A stretch of DNA of 9,857 nucleotides from an uncultured Eubacteriales bacterium (GCA_902783795.1 CACZSO010000119.1:1-9857), one strand, 5' to 3'; counted from the stretch's first letter, positions 1 to 7,331 are shown. Notes: generated from the sequence alone by a model not told the origin. A program made the numbers and translations.

Positions 1-2
1 TT

Positions 3-122
3 CTTACGGTAGTGCTGGTGATCTTCGGCGTGACCTATATGGTGATCACCATCAAAAGAACATTGGCTGTGACCCGGGCTGCTAAAGCAGCGGAACAGCA
101 AAAAAAAGGCGAGATATCGTAA
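3..122 (+). CDS. C-terminal end of an unidentified membrane protein (partial, 5' end outside window)
   Basis: The reading frame is open from the window edge and ends at TAA 120-122, giving 39 residues. The first 17 or so (LTVVLVIFGVTYMVITI) form a hydrophobic segment consistent with a last transmembrane helix. A short basic, alanine- and lysine-rich cytoplasmic tail follows (KRTLAVTRAAKAAEQQKKGEIS). A positively charged tail after the helix suggests a cytoplasmic C-terminus under the positive-inside rule. No family motif is present in this fragment, so the function cannot be named; a transporter or other polytopic protein is possible. The next stretch (118-267) looks like transporter debris in a different frame, so this tail may be the authentic end of an intact gene or the edge of a rearrangement. 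No terminator is visible after it. Confidence 0.5.
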   Translation, partial: LTVVLVIFGVTYMVITIKRTLAVTRAAKAAEQQKKGEIS

Positions 123-267
123 AATAGGTGCCGCCATCTGGGGCGTCACGGCCCAGAGTCTGGGGTTCCCGGCCATCTGCCATGACGCGGCTGTCTGCAT
201 CGTTATCGCGGCAGGCCTGTATTTTACCCTGATGTTCAATAATGAAAAAAGGGTAACTGACAAATAA
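118..267 (+). pseudogene. Remnant of the C-terminal end of an MFS-type transporter
   Basis: In the frame ending at TAA 265-267 the translation reads KIGAAIWGVTAQSLGFPAI, then a hydrophobic helix (about AAVCIVIAAGLYFTLMF) and a short charged tail. The pattern of a glycine-rich turn, W-G, a G-x-P-A turn and a final helix resembles the last helices of major facilitator superfamily transporters. The frame has a stop at 70-72 upstream and no ATG, GTG or TTG start with a ribosome binding site before the conserved part. It also begins within a few bases of the stop of the preceding reading frame. I infer a 5'-deleted remnant rather than a working gene. The family assignment rests on pattern resemblance in only about 45 residues. 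A small unannotated membrane peptide is the alternative. Confidence 0.35.
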
Positions 268-290
268 GGTGTAAAAAGAGGAGATTTTTT

Positions 291-695
291 ATGAAAAGAG
301 AACTTGGGATCGCGCGCTGCGGCCTGGCATGCTGTTTATGTTCTGAAAATGTGGAATGCAAAGGATGCAGACGGGATGGTTTTCTGGAACTGTCCTGGTG
401 TAAAGATGCCGAGTGGTGTGAGAACAGGAAATGTGTGATCGCAAAAGGGCTGGCCGGCTGCTATGAGTGTCAACCGGATACATGCCGTAAGGGTCTGTAT
501 AGTGATAAGATCAAAGCCCGGGCTTTTGCGGAATTTGCCCGCAGATACGGGGTGGAGGAACTGCTGGACTGCCTGGAGCGAAATGAACAGGCCGGTATCG
601 TCTATCATCGGGAAGGGATCATGGGAGATTATGATGAATTTGATGAGATGGAGGCGCTGATCGGCTTTATCAGGACAGGGAAACGTCTGAATTGA
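291..695 (+). CDS. DUF3795 family cysteine-rich protein
   Basis: The protein has 134 residues and 13 cysteines, at 10, 14, 15, 17, 23, 26, 37, 43, 48, 57, 60, 65 and 94. The CGLACCLCSENVECKGC start, the WCENRKC motif (42-48), the CYEC pair (57-60) and the C-terminal GDYDEFDEMEALIGFI stretch match DUF3795 proteins of Clostridia as I know them. The paired cysteines suggest zinc or another metal, but no biochemical role is established for the family and none is claimed. The second half (about 73-134) is cysteine-poor and probably helical. The ATG at 291 is preceded by AGAGGAG about 8 nt upstream, a good ribosome binding site. There is no signal peptide or membrane segment, so the protein is cytosolic. 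It appears to be transcribed alone; the next gene starts 92 nt downstream and has its own promoter candidate. Confidence 0.85.
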   Translation: MKRELGIARCGLACCLCSENVECKGCRRDGFLELSWCKDAEWCENRKCVIAKGLAGCYECQPDTCRKGLYSDKIKARAFAEFARRYGVEELLDCLERNEQAGIVYHREGIMGDYDEFDEMEALIGFIRTGKRLN

Positions 696-723
696 AAAAG
701 AAATTCCGTTCTTCCTTTCCGAC

Positions 724-752
724 TTGCGTTATAGTATAAATTATGATAAAGT
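724..752 (+). promoter_or_regulatory. Candidate sigma-A promoter for tcdA
   Basis: TTGCGT (724-729) lies 17 nt upstream of TAAAGT (747-752), which is preceded by TGA, an extended -10 TGn element. The surrounding sequence is AT-rich, and the predicted start near 759 would leave a leader of about 30 nt before the tcdA ATG. The -35 matches the consensus only in its first three bases. TATAAA at 735-740 is another possible -10, but it lacks a fitting -35. The call is tentative. Confidence 0.35.
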
Positions 753-787
753 AAACCCGTCTGGTGATGATCAGAAAAGGAAAGAAG

Positions 788-1492
788 ATGGATATGAATG
801 ATAAGATCGGCAGGCAGTTTCTTCGGGAACTGCCTCTTTTTAAAGAAGAGGGACTTAGAAAACTTAAGAACAGCCGTGTAGCGGTGTTCGGTTTAGGCGG
901 CGTGGGATCCTTCTGTGCGGAAGCCCTGGTCCGTGCCGGCGTAGGCGCGCTGGATATCTGCGACAGTGATGCGGTGGATATCACGAACCTGAACCGGCAG
1001 CTGGTGGCATATCAGGATACGGTGGGAAGGCTGAAGACGGAAGTGTTTAAGGAGCGGGCGGCGAATATTCATCCGGATGCCTGTATCCGCACCTACCCTT
1101 TTAAGCTGGACAGCGAAACCATCAGCCGCTTCCCCTTAAGTGAATATACTTATGTGGCGGACTGCATCGACGATGTTCCCGCGAAGCTTCTTCTGGCGGA
1201 GGCCTGCGAGAAGGCCGGGGTGAGGCTCATCATGGCCATGGGAGCCGGAAATAAGCTGGATCCCACGAAGCTGGAGGTCTCCAGGATCTCGAAAACATCG
1301 GTCTGTCCTCTGGCCAGGAGGATCCGGAGGGAGTTTAAAGAACGGCGCTTGAAGGATGTAAAATGCGTCTTTTCAAAAGAAGAGGTGAAGGAAGGCGTGG
1401 ATCCGCGGACCCCGGCTTCGGTGCCCTTTGTACCTTCCGTCATGGGGCTTATCATGGCAGGAGAGATTTTAAAAGACATTGTGTTGGGATAA
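788..1492 (+). CDS. tcdA: tRNA threonylcarbamoyladenosine dehydratase (TcdA, ThiF/E1-like)
   Basis: This is a 234-residue E1-like (ThiF/MoeB superfamily) enzyme. TcdA proteins use ATP to dehydrate t6A at tRNA position 37 into the cyclic form ct6A, which aids decoding of ANN codons. Visible motifs are the nucleotide-binding GLGGVG loop (35-40), the acidic DSDAVDITNLNRQ stretch (59-71) typical of E1-like adenylation sites, MGAGNKLDP (151-159) and KTSVCPLARRIRRE (169-182). The last two separate TcdA from ThiF and MoeB. No MoeB-like CxxC zinc pairs are present, as expected for TcdA. The frame is open from GTG 764 and ATG 767, but ATG 788 is preferred: AAGGAAAG (777-784) sits just upstream and the N-terminus then has family length. 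The gene is cytosolic and probably monocistronic. No CsdA or CsdE partner gene is visible here. Confidence 0.93.
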   Translation: MDMNDKIGRQFLRELPLFKEEGLRKLKNSRVAVFGLGGVGSFCAEALVRAGVGALDICDSDAVDITNLNRQLVAYQDTVGRLKTEVFKERAANIHPDACIRTYPFKLDSETISRFPLSEYTYVADCIDDVPAKLLLAEACEKAGVRLIMAMGAGNKLDPTKLEVSRISKTSVCPLARRIRREFKERRLKDVKCVFSKEEVKEGVDPRTPASVPFVPSVMGLIMAGEILKDIVLG

Positions 1493-1511
1493 AAGAATCC
1501 GCTTACCCCCC

Positions 1512-1540
1512 TTGCAAAGCCTGGCTTTTTCTGCTATAGT
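1512..1540 (+). promoter_or_regulatory. Sigma-A promoter with extended -10 driving the ispF-topA operon
   Basis: TTGCAA (1512-1517, 4 of 6 consensus bases) is separated by exactly 17 nt from TATAGT (1535-1540, 5 of 6). TGC immediately upstream supplies an extended -10 TGn. The predicted transcription start is near 1547, giving a leader of about 75 nt before the ispF start. The closely packed genes downstream show no further promoter gap until after topA, so this element plausibly drives all six. No convincing operator or riboswitch fold was seen in the leader. Confidence 0.65.
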
Positions 1541-1620
1541 TCTTTTTCAGGGACTTAAAAGAAGCCCTGCCTTAAGGAAAACGACAGAAATCTCAAAGAT
1601 GATAACAGAGGAAAATGGCC

Positions 1621-2100
1621 ATGAGAGTCGGAACCGGGTATGATGTACACAGATATGTGAAAGACAGGGACCTGATCCTTGGCGGGGTCCGGATTCCTTT
1701 TGAACTGGGCCTTCTGGGCCATTCAGACGCCGATGTACTGACCCATGCGGTCATGGATGCGCTCTTAGGCGCGGCAGCGTTAGGAGATATCGGTCAGCAC
1801 TTCCCGGATAATGACCCTGCCTATGAGGGGATATCGTCCCTGATCCTCCTTAAGAGGGTGGGGGAGATCCTGGAGGAGAACGGATACCGGGTCGAAAACA
1901 TTGACGCGACCATCATCTGTCAGAAACCTAAATTAAAGGATTACCGCCCGAAGATGGCGGAGAATATAGCAAATACTTTACACCTTCCGGTTAACGCAGT
2001 CAGCGTAAAGGCCACCACCGAAGAGGGGCTGGGCTTTACCGGCGCCATGGAAGGGATCGCAGTACAGGCTGTCTGCCTGATAGAGGAGAAGAAGAAATGA
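1621..2100 (+). CDS. ispF: 2-C-methyl-D-erythritol 2,4-cyclodiphosphate synthase (IspF)
   Basis: IspF converts 4-diphosphocytidyl-2-C-methyl-D-erythritol 2-phosphate to the cyclodiphosphate with release of CMP, in the non-mevalonate (MEP) isoprenoid pathway. The 159-residue protein has the signature GTGYDVHR at its N-terminus. The zinc ligands D8, H10 and H42 fall at the same numbers as in E. coli IspF, and E135 in TTEEGLGFTG fits the second metal site. HSDADVLTHAVMDALLGAAALGDIG (34-58) is highly characteristic. Two in-frame ATGs exist, at 1615 and 1621. The second gives the family-standard MRVG start and 9 nt spacing from GAGG (1608-1611); the first would leave only 3 nt. The stop overlaps the cysS start as ATGA, so the two are probably translationally coupled. 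It is the first gene of the operon and acts as a cytosolic homotrimer in the known family. Confidence 0.97.
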   Translation: MRVGTGYDVHRYVKDRDLILGGVRIPFELGLLGHSDADVLTHAVMDALLGAAALGDIGQHFPDNDPAYEGISSLILLKRVGEILEENGYRVENIDATIICQKPKLKDYRPKMAENIANTLHLPVNAVSVKATTEEGLGFTGAMEGIAVQAVCLIEEKKK

Positions 2101-3512
2101 TCAGTTTATACAACACATTGACCAGAACCGTAGAACCCTTTAAGCCTAATGAGCCGGGAAAGGTGAACATGTACACCTGCGGCCCCACAGTGTATCATTA
2201 TGCCCATATCGGGAACCTGCGTTCCTACATCTGTGAGGATGTGCTGGAGAAAATGCTGCGCTATAGTGGCCTGGATGTGAAACGGGTCATGAACATCACG
2301 GATGTGGGCCATCTGTCATCCGATGCGGATACCGGTGAGGATAAGATGCTCTCCGGCGCGAAGCGGGAGCATAAGACCGTGATGGAGATCGCGGATTTCT
2401 ATACGAAGGCCTTCTTCTCTGACTGTGATAAGCTGAACATCAAGCGGCCGGATGTGGTAGAGCCTGCCACCAACTGTATCGATGAATTCATCCATATGAT
2501 CGGGGTGCTTTTGGAAAAGGGCTATGCTTATAAGGCCGGTGAGAACATCTACTTTGACACCTCGAAACTGGATACCTATTATGTCTTCGGAAACCAGTCG
2601 GATGAGGATCTGATGGTAGGTGTCCGGGACGATGTGGAAGAGGATACGAATAAAAAGAATAAGAATGACTTTGTGTTGTGGTTTACCAAGTCCAAGTTTG
2701 AAGACCAGGCTTTGAAGTGGGAGTCTCCCTGGGGCGTGGGCTATCCGGGCTGGCATATCGAATGCTCCTGCATCTCCATGAAGCATCTGGGAGAATATAT
2801 GGACATTCACTGCGGCGGTGTAGATAATATCTTCCCCCACCACACGAACGAGATCGCCCAGTCGGAGGCGTATCTGGGCCATAAATGGTGCAATTACTGG
2901 TTCCATGTGAATCATCTGAATGACCGCAGCGGCAAGATGTCTAAATCCAAGGGCAATATCCTGACGGTTTCTGTTTTAGAGGAGAAGGGTTATGACCCGC
3001 TGTCCTACCGGTTCTTCTGCCTGAATTCTCACTACAGAAAACCTCTGGAATTCTCCTTTGAAGCCCTGGATAATGCGGCCCAGGCTTATAAGAAACTGAA
3101 AAAACGCTGCCAGGAAGCCGTTAAAGACGCGGATAAGTATACAGAAAATGACGATGACTTCGCGGAGTTTAACCAGGCTTTCACAGATGCCTTAGGCAAT
3201 GACCTGAATACTTCCATGGCCCTGACGGTCTTATACGATGTTTTAAAAAGTGAGATCGACCCGGCCACTAAGAAGGAGCTTTTGATCCATTTCGATTACG
3301 TGCTGGGACTGGATCTTCTGAAGGAAGACCCGGAAGAAGAAAAAGCCGTGGACGAAGACCTGGAAGCTTATATCAAAGAGCAGATCGCCCTCAGGGCTGC
3401 TGCGAAGAAAGAAAAGAACTTTGCAGAAGCGGACCGGATCAGGAACGAACTGCTGGAAAAAGGTATCGTACTTAAAGATACCAGAGAGGGGACTCTGTGG
3501 GAAATCCAGTAG
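2097..3512 (+). CDS. cysS: Cysteinyl-tRNA synthetase
   Basis: This class I aminoacyl-tRNA synthetase charges tRNA-Cys with cysteine using ATP. At 471 residues it has the usual bacterial length. The HIGN signature lies at 37-40 and KMSKS at 280-284. The zinc site that selects cysteine is intact: C28, C223 (in WHIECSC), H248 or H249 and E252 (in FPHHTNE). CGPTVY (28-33) and GGVDNIFPHHTNEIAQSEA (240-258) are family hallmarks. The C-terminal part (about 320-471) is the helical anticodon-binding region with the typical LRAAAKKEKNFAEADRIRNEL segment. The ATG at 2097 overlaps the ispF stop by 4 nt, with GAGGAGAAG upstream inside ispF. The next gene starts within the last 16 nt of cysS. The cysS-mrnC-rlmB order is conserved in Bacillus subtilis and other Bacillota. 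Confidence 0.98.
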   Translation: MISLYNTLTRTVEPFKPNEPGKVNMYTCGPTVYHYAHIGNLRSYICEDVLEKMLRYSGLDVKRVMNITDVGHLSSDADTGEDKMLSGAKREHKTVMEIADFYTKAFFSDCDKLNIKRPDVVEPATNCIDEFIHMIGVLLEKGYAYKAGENIYFDTSKLDTYYVFGNQSDEDLMVGVRDDVEEDTNKKNKNDFVLWFTKSKFEDQALKWESPWGVGYPGWHIECSCISMKHLGEYMDIHCGGVDNIFPHHTNEIAQSEAYLGHKWCNYWFHVNHLNDRSGKMSKSKGNILTVSVLEEKGYDPLSYRFFCLNSHYRKPLEFSFEALDNAAQAYKKLKKRCQEAVKDADKYTENDDDFAEFNQAFTDALGNDLNTSMALTVLYDVLKSEIDPATKKELLIHFDYVLGLDLLKEDPEEEKAVDEDLEAYIKEQIALRAAAKKEKNFAEADRIRNELLEKGIVLKDTREGTLWEIQ

Positions 3513-3889
3513 ATCCTTTCCTGTTAGCCCCGCTGGATCTGGCTTATATAGGCGATTCCGTCTATGAGACCGTAAACCGGACAGAGGCTTTGAAAAAGGG
3601 CAGCCGGCCGGTGAACGTGCTGCACCGGGAATGCTCCGGGAGGGCGAATGCAGTCTTTCAGGCAGAAATGTATAAACTTCTTCTGCCGGACTTTACCGAG
3701 AAAGAAGCAGAAGTGGCCCGGCGCGCCAGGAATGCAGAGGTGTATACGAAGGCGAAAAATGCCTCCCTGGCGGATTATCATCAGGCCACAGCCTTAGAAG
3801 CGGTGATCGGTTATCTGTATCTTATGGGAGAGTACGACCGGATGCTCACATTGATTAGAAAGGGATGGGAAGCTCTTGGAAAAGACTGA
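3497..3889 (+). CDS. mrnC: Mini-ribonuclease III (MrnC)
   Basis: Mini-III is a dimeric RNase III that lacks the double-stranded RNA-binding domain. In Bacillus subtilis it matures 23S rRNA by cutting the double-stranded stem at both ends of the precursor. This copy has 130 residues, one RNase III domain and no dsRBD, as expected. The catalytic helix LAYIGDSVYE carries D20 and E24, and the second metal-binding motif ALEAVIGYLYL carries E101. RRARNAEVYTKAKNASLADYHQAT (75-98) fits the Mini-III consensus. The start is a GTG with a strong GAGGGG site (3486-3491) 5 nt upstream, and it lies 16 nt inside cysS. Its own last 14 nt overlap rlmB. Position between cysS and rlmB matches B. subtilis and places two 23S rRNA maturation enzymes side by side. 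Confidence 0.95.
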   Translation: MGNPVDPFLLAPLDLAYIGDSVYETVNRTEALKKGSRPVNVLHRECSGRANAVFQAEMYKLLLPDFTEKEAEVARRARNAEVYTKAKNASLADYHQATALEAVIGYLYLMGEYDRMLTLIRKGWEALGKD

Positions 3890-4628
3890 ACCATTGATCA
3901 TCTACGGCAGAAATGCCTGTATCGAAGCCTTCCGCTCCGGACAGTCGGCAGAGAAGCTGTACTTGCAGGAAAATGTAAAGAACGGCCCGCTGCTTACGGT
4001 GCAGAAGGAAGCGGAAAAGGCGGGGATCCGTCCAGAATTTGTTTCAAAAGAACGGCTGGAGAAACTCGCCGGAAGCAAAAACCACCAGGGATGCGTCATG
4101 CGGCTTTCTGCCGTGACTTATGCAGAACTGGAGGATTGTCTTAAAATAGCGGAGGAAAGGAACGAAGCTTGCTTCCTGTTTCTTTTGGACGGCATCCAGG
4201 ATCCACATAACCTGGGGGCTATCATAAGGACAGCGAATCTTTCCGGAGCCCACGGCGTCATCATCCTGAAAGACCGGAGTGCCGGTCTTACGGAAACAGT
4301 GGTAAAAACATCGGCAGGCGCTGTCTGGTACACACCTGTGGTCAGAGTCACCAATATGGTGCGCACTATAGAGGAATTGAAAAAAAGAGGCCTGTGGTTC
4401 GTCTGTGCGGACATGGGCGGAAGCCTGATGTATGACCTGGATCTTTCCGGACCCATAGGTCTGGTGATCGGGGCAGAGGGGGAAGGTGTTTCGCGGCTGG
4501 TAAAAGATGCCTGCGATTTTACGGCGGCTATTCCCATGAAAGGAGACATCGACTCGTTGAATGCATCAGTGGCAGCGGGGGTACTTGCTTATGAAATCAC
4601 AAGACAACGAATTCAAAAACAGCCTTGA
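3876..4628 (+). CDS. rlmB: 23S rRNA (guanosine-2'-O-)-methyltransferase, RlmB/TrmH group 3
   Basis: This SpoU-family (SPOUT) methyltransferase of 250 residues is predicted to methylate the 2'-OH of a guanosine in the 23S rRNA peptidyl-transferase region (Gm2251 in E. coli), using S-adenosylmethionine. The N-terminal domain (about 5-80, IIYGRNACIEAF) is the substrate-binding domain of RlmB-type enzymes. The three SpoU motifs are intact: DPHNLGAIIRTA (109-120, N112 and R118), LVIGAEGEGV (196-205) and IPMKGDIDSLNASVAAGV (219-236). Their conserved N229 and S231 belong to the trefoil knot. The start is TTG at 3876: an in-frame stop at 3852-3854 leaves no ATG or GTG choice. AAGGG about 11 nt upstream is a weak ribosome binding site, so translation is probably coupled to mrnC, which ends 14 nt inside this gene. 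Confidence 0.94.
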   Translation: MEKTEPLIIYGRNACIEAFRSGQSAEKLYLQENVKNGPLLTVQKEAEKAGIRPEFVSKERLEKLAGSKNHQGCVMRLSAVTYAELEDCLKIAEERNEACFLFLLDGIQDPHNLGAIIRTANLSGAHGVIILKDRSAGLTETVVKTSAGAVWYTPVVRVTNMVRTIEELKKRGLWFVCADMGGSLMYDLDLSGPIGLVIGAEGEGVSRLVKDACDFTAAIPMKGDIDSLNASVAAGVLAYEITRQRIQKQP

Positions 4629-5304
4629 TAAGATACAGGACACAAAAGTCGGCCAGGTCATAAAGGATACCCTGGGCAGCGAAGGGGATGAGAAAGAACT
4701 GCTCCGGGACACCCGGGGAGAGATCTTTACGATCCCCAACCTTCTGTCCATGCTCCGGATCGCCCTGGTGCCCATCTATGTGTATACCTATATCGGCCGG
4801 CAGGATTATATGCTGACAGCCGTGCTGGTGGTGCTTTCCGCCATTACGGACGTGGCTGACGGGTACATTGCCCGCCGCTTCAATATGATTACGGATGTGG
4901 GAAAGGCGCTGGATCCTATCGCGGATAAACTGACGCAGTTTTCCCTGATGCTGTGTCTTTTGACGCGCTTTCCGAATATGATATATCCCGCCGTACTGAT
5001 CTTTATCAAGGAGATCACAACGGGGATCCTGGGCCTGGTCACTATCAAAAAGACCGGTCAGGTGAAAGGGGCGGCCTGGTATGGAAAGGCCGCTACGGTC
5101 CTTATCTATATAACCATGCTGCTGCATCTTCTGTGGGTCAATATCCCTTCCGTGGTCTCGGATGGTCTGATCCTGGCCTGTTGTGCCATGATGCTGTTAT
5201 GTTTTATTCTTTACGGCGCCCGGTATGTGGTCATGCTGAAAGCCGGCCGTCCCCAGGAAGAAGAGAAGACCGCCGTAAAAGAAGAAAATCTGAAGGAAGA
5301 ATAG
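4591..5304 (+). CDS. CDP-alcohol phosphatidyltransferase (PgsA-like, with N-terminal extension)
   Basis: This integral membrane enzyme transfers a phosphatidyl group from CDP-diacylglycerol to an alcohol. The full family signature D-x2-D-G-x2-A-R-x8-G-x3-D-x3-D is present as D87, D90, G91, A94, R95, G104, D108 and D112. About five or six hydrophobic segments lie between 51 and 215. The acceptor is probably glycerol 3-phosphate (PgsA), but a cardiolipin-synthase-like role cannot be excluded, so no symbol is given. Unusual features are a charged, hydrophilic N-terminal extension of about 45 residues before TIPNLLSMLR and an acidic C-terminal tail. ATG 4591 is chosen over the in-frame ATG 4561 because GGGGG (4577-4581) lies 9 nt upstream and less of rlmB is overlapped. 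The overlap is still 38 nt. topA begins 4 nt after the stop. Confidence 0.88.
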   Translation: MKSQDNEFKNSLDKIQDTKVGQVIKDTLGSEGDEKELLRDTRGEIFTIPNLLSMLRIALVPIYVYTYIGRQDYMLTAVLVVLSAITDVADGYIARRFNMITDVGKALDPIADKLTQFSLMLCLLTRFPNMIYPAVLIFIKEITTGILGLVTIKKTGQVKGAAWYGKAATVLIYITMLLHLLWVNIPSVVSDGLILACCAMMLLCFILYGARYVVMLKAGRPQEEEKTAVKEENLKEE

Positions 5305-5308
5305 TTCT

Positions 5309-7279
5309 ATGCCTGAAAAACTGATCATTGTGGAGTCACCCGCAAAGGTGCATACCATAAAGAAATTCCTGGGAAGCGGCTACGATGTGATCGCCTCCCA
5401 GGGCCATATCCGCGACCTGCCGAAAAGCACCCTGGGCGTGGATGTGGATCATGATTTTGAACCCAAATACATCACTATCCGCGGAAAATCCGATGTTATC
5501 CAGGCCATGCGCAAAGCCGTGAAGAAGGCGGATATCGTGTATCTGGCCACTGACCCGGACCGGGAAGGGGAAGCCATTTCCTGGCATATCAGCGAGGGCT
5601 TTGATCTTTCCGGGAAAAAGGTCTACCGCATTACCTTTAATGAGATCACGAAAAACGCGGTAAAGGAAGCTCTGAAGAAGCCGGGCGGTATCAGTATGGA
5701 TCTGGTGAATGCCCAGCAGGCCCGCCGGGTCCTGGACCGGGTGGTGGGTTATGAATTAAGCCCTGTGCTTTGGAAAAAAGTAAAAGGAAAACTGTCCGCC
5801 GGCCGGGTACAGTCTGCCGTTTTAAGTATGGTGTGCGAAAGGGAGAAGGAGATCGCTTCTTTCGTCCCGGAGGAATATTGGACCCTGTCTGTAAAGCTTC
5901 AGAAGGACAATGTCAATGTGACCGCTGAATACTATGGTGAGAACGGCCGTAAGAAAGAACTGACCAGCGCTGAGCAGACAGAAAAGATAGAGCAGGATAT
6001 CCAGGGCAGGAAATTTGTCTTAGAAGAGCTTAAAAGCACGGAAAAGACCCGTTTCTCGCCTTACCCGTTTACTACCTCCACCCTGCAGCAGGACGCCGCA
6101 AACCGCCTGAATTTCTCCACCTCGAAGACCATGCGTCTGGCGCAGGAATTATATGAGGGCGTCAGAGTCACGGGGCGCGGGACTATCGGACTGATCACCT
6201 ATTTAAGAACAGACTCCACCCGGATCTCGGATGAAGCCGATGCTTCCTGCAAGGCTTTTATCGCAGAGAATTACGGCCGCGAGTTTGTGGGCGGGAAGAA
6301 GACAAAAGAAAATCAGAATGCCCAGGATGCCCATGAAGCTATCCGGCCTACAGATGTGACATTGACGCCGGAGAGCGTGAAAGAAGATCTGTCCCGGGAT
6401 CTCTACCGGCTGTACCAGTTGATCTGGAAGCGTTTTGTAGCCTCCCGGATGAAAGCGGCGGTCTACGATACGGTAAACGCCAGATTCTCCTGCGGGACCC
6501 ATACCTTTGCCGCGGCATCGTCTCATCTGAAATTTGCCGGTTATTTAAGTGTCTATGATACGGAAGAAGAGAAGGTCAGCGGGGAAAAGAACCTGTTAAA
6601 GCTTTCTGAAAAAGATGAACTGGACCTGGCCGCCCCGGAGAAAGAGCAGCACTTTACAGCGCCGCCGCCCCACTATACGGAAAGCACCCTGGTCCGGGCC
6701 ATGGAAGAAAACGGCCTGGGAAGACCTTCCACCTATGCGCCCACCATTTCTAATATCCTGGCCCGCCATTATATCACGAAAGAAGGCCGGCAGATCTTTA
6801 CCACGGAACTTGGTGAAGTGGTGAATAATCTCCTGGAGACTTCCTTCCCGGATATCGTGGATGTGAAATTCACTGCCGCCATGGAAGAAAAGCTGGACGA
6901 TGTAGCGGAAGGCAAGGAAGACTGGCACCAGGTCATGCGGGATTTCTACCCGAATTTTGAAAAGGAAGTGAAGAAGGCAGAAGCGGAGCTTACAAAGGTG
7001 AAGGTACAGGACGAAGTCTCCGATGTGATCTGCGACAAATGCGGCCGGAACATGGTCATCAAGTTCGGACCCCATGGGAAATTCCTGGCGTGTCCAGGCT
7101 TTCCGGAATGCCGGAATACAAAGCCCTACGTGGAAAAAGCCGGTGTGAAATGCCCCAAGTGCGGTTCACAGATCCTGATCCTCAGGACAAAGAAAGGCCG
7201 GAGATTCTACGGGTGTGAAAACCGGGAATGCGACTTTGTGTCCTGGACAAGACCGAAGGCAGGTGCGGCAAATACATAA
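5309..7279 (+). CDS. topA: DNA topoisomerase I (type IA)
   Basis: TopA relaxes negative supercoils by cutting one strand through a 5'-phosphotyrosine bond. The 656-residue protein starts with a Toprim domain: E9 in ESPAK and the metal-binding D82 and D84 in the DPDREGE motif (82-88). The active-site tyrosine is Y298 in GLITYLRTDSTRIS. QDAHEAIRPT (339-348) and GLGRPSTYAPTI (469-480) are further type IA motifs. Two C4 zinc ribbons end the protein: C575, C578, C595, C601, and C615, C618, C636, C641. E. coli TopA is about 865 residues with a longer tail; the short two-finger tail seems ordinary for Clostridia. A good AAGGAAGA site (5293-5300) sits 8 nt before ATG 5309, and the upstream gene ends 4 nt earlier, so topA is the last gene of the operon. 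No clear terminator follows it immediately. Confidence 0.98.
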   Translation: MPEKLIIVESPAKVHTIKKFLGSGYDVIASQGHIRDLPKSTLGVDVDHDFEPKYITIRGKSDVIQAMRKAVKKADIVYLATDPDREGEAISWHISEGFDLSGKKVYRITFNEITKNAVKEALKKPGGISMDLVNAQQARRVLDRVVGYELSPVLWKKVKGKLSAGRVQSAVLSMVCEREKEIASFVPEEYWTLSVKLQKDNVNVTAEYYGENGRKKELTSAEQTEKIEQDIQGRKFVLEELKSTEKTRFSPYPFTTSTLQQDAANRLNFSTSKTMRLAQELYEGVRVTGRGTIGLITYLRTDSTRISDEADASCKAFIAENYGREFVGGKKTKENQNAQDAHEAIRPTDVTLTPESVKEDLSRDLYRLYQLIWKRFVASRMKAAVYDTVNARFSCGTHTFAAASSHLKFAGYLSVYDTEEEKVSGEKNLLKLSEKDELDLAAPEKEQHFTAPPPHYTESTLVRAMEENGLGRPSTYAPTISNILARHYITKEGRQIFTTELGEVVNNLLETSFPDIVDVKFTAAMEEKLDDVAEGKEDWHQVMRDFYPNFEKEVKKAEAELTKVKVQDEVSDVICDKCGRNMVIKFGPHGKFLACPGFPECRNTKPYVEKAGVKCPKCGSQILILRTKKGRRFYGCENRECDFVSWTRPKAGAANT

Positions 7280-7321
7280 ACTGGTGTTTACGATACCCTG
7301 GCGGTGTTATATCAGCAGATG

Positions 7322-7331
7322 AAGAGGAGGT
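7322..7331 (+). other. Orphan Shine-Dalgarno-like sequence
   Basis: AAGAGGAGGT is among the strongest ribosome binding sites in the window, yet no ATG, GTG or TTG lies within 5-12 nt downstream. The nearest candidate triplets are ATT and ATA. It may be the relic of a lost start codon, belong to a rare non-canonical start, or be chance. The in-frame ATG at 7319 lies upstream of it, so it cannot serve that start. Confidence 0.3.

Noticed and set aside
764..787. Upstream GTG/ATG start for tcdA
   Set aside because: The extra residues MMIRKGKK are encoded across the ribosome binding site AAGGAAAG; ATG 788 has correct spacing and family length.
1515..1530. AAAGCC-T-GGCTTT as a terminator after tcdA
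   Set aside because: The single-base centre leaves no room for a full hairpin loop, and the sequence lies inside the spacer of the ispF promoter; it is better explained as promoter sequence.
2316..2915. Minus-strand open frame of 199 codons
   Set aside because: It is fully antisense to the catalytic core of cysS, whose motifs are intact; a shadow frame.
7290..7312. ACC/GGT and GATA/TATC symmetry just after topA as a terminator
   Set aside because: The stem is broken and there is no U-tract; no supportable terminator lies directly after topA.
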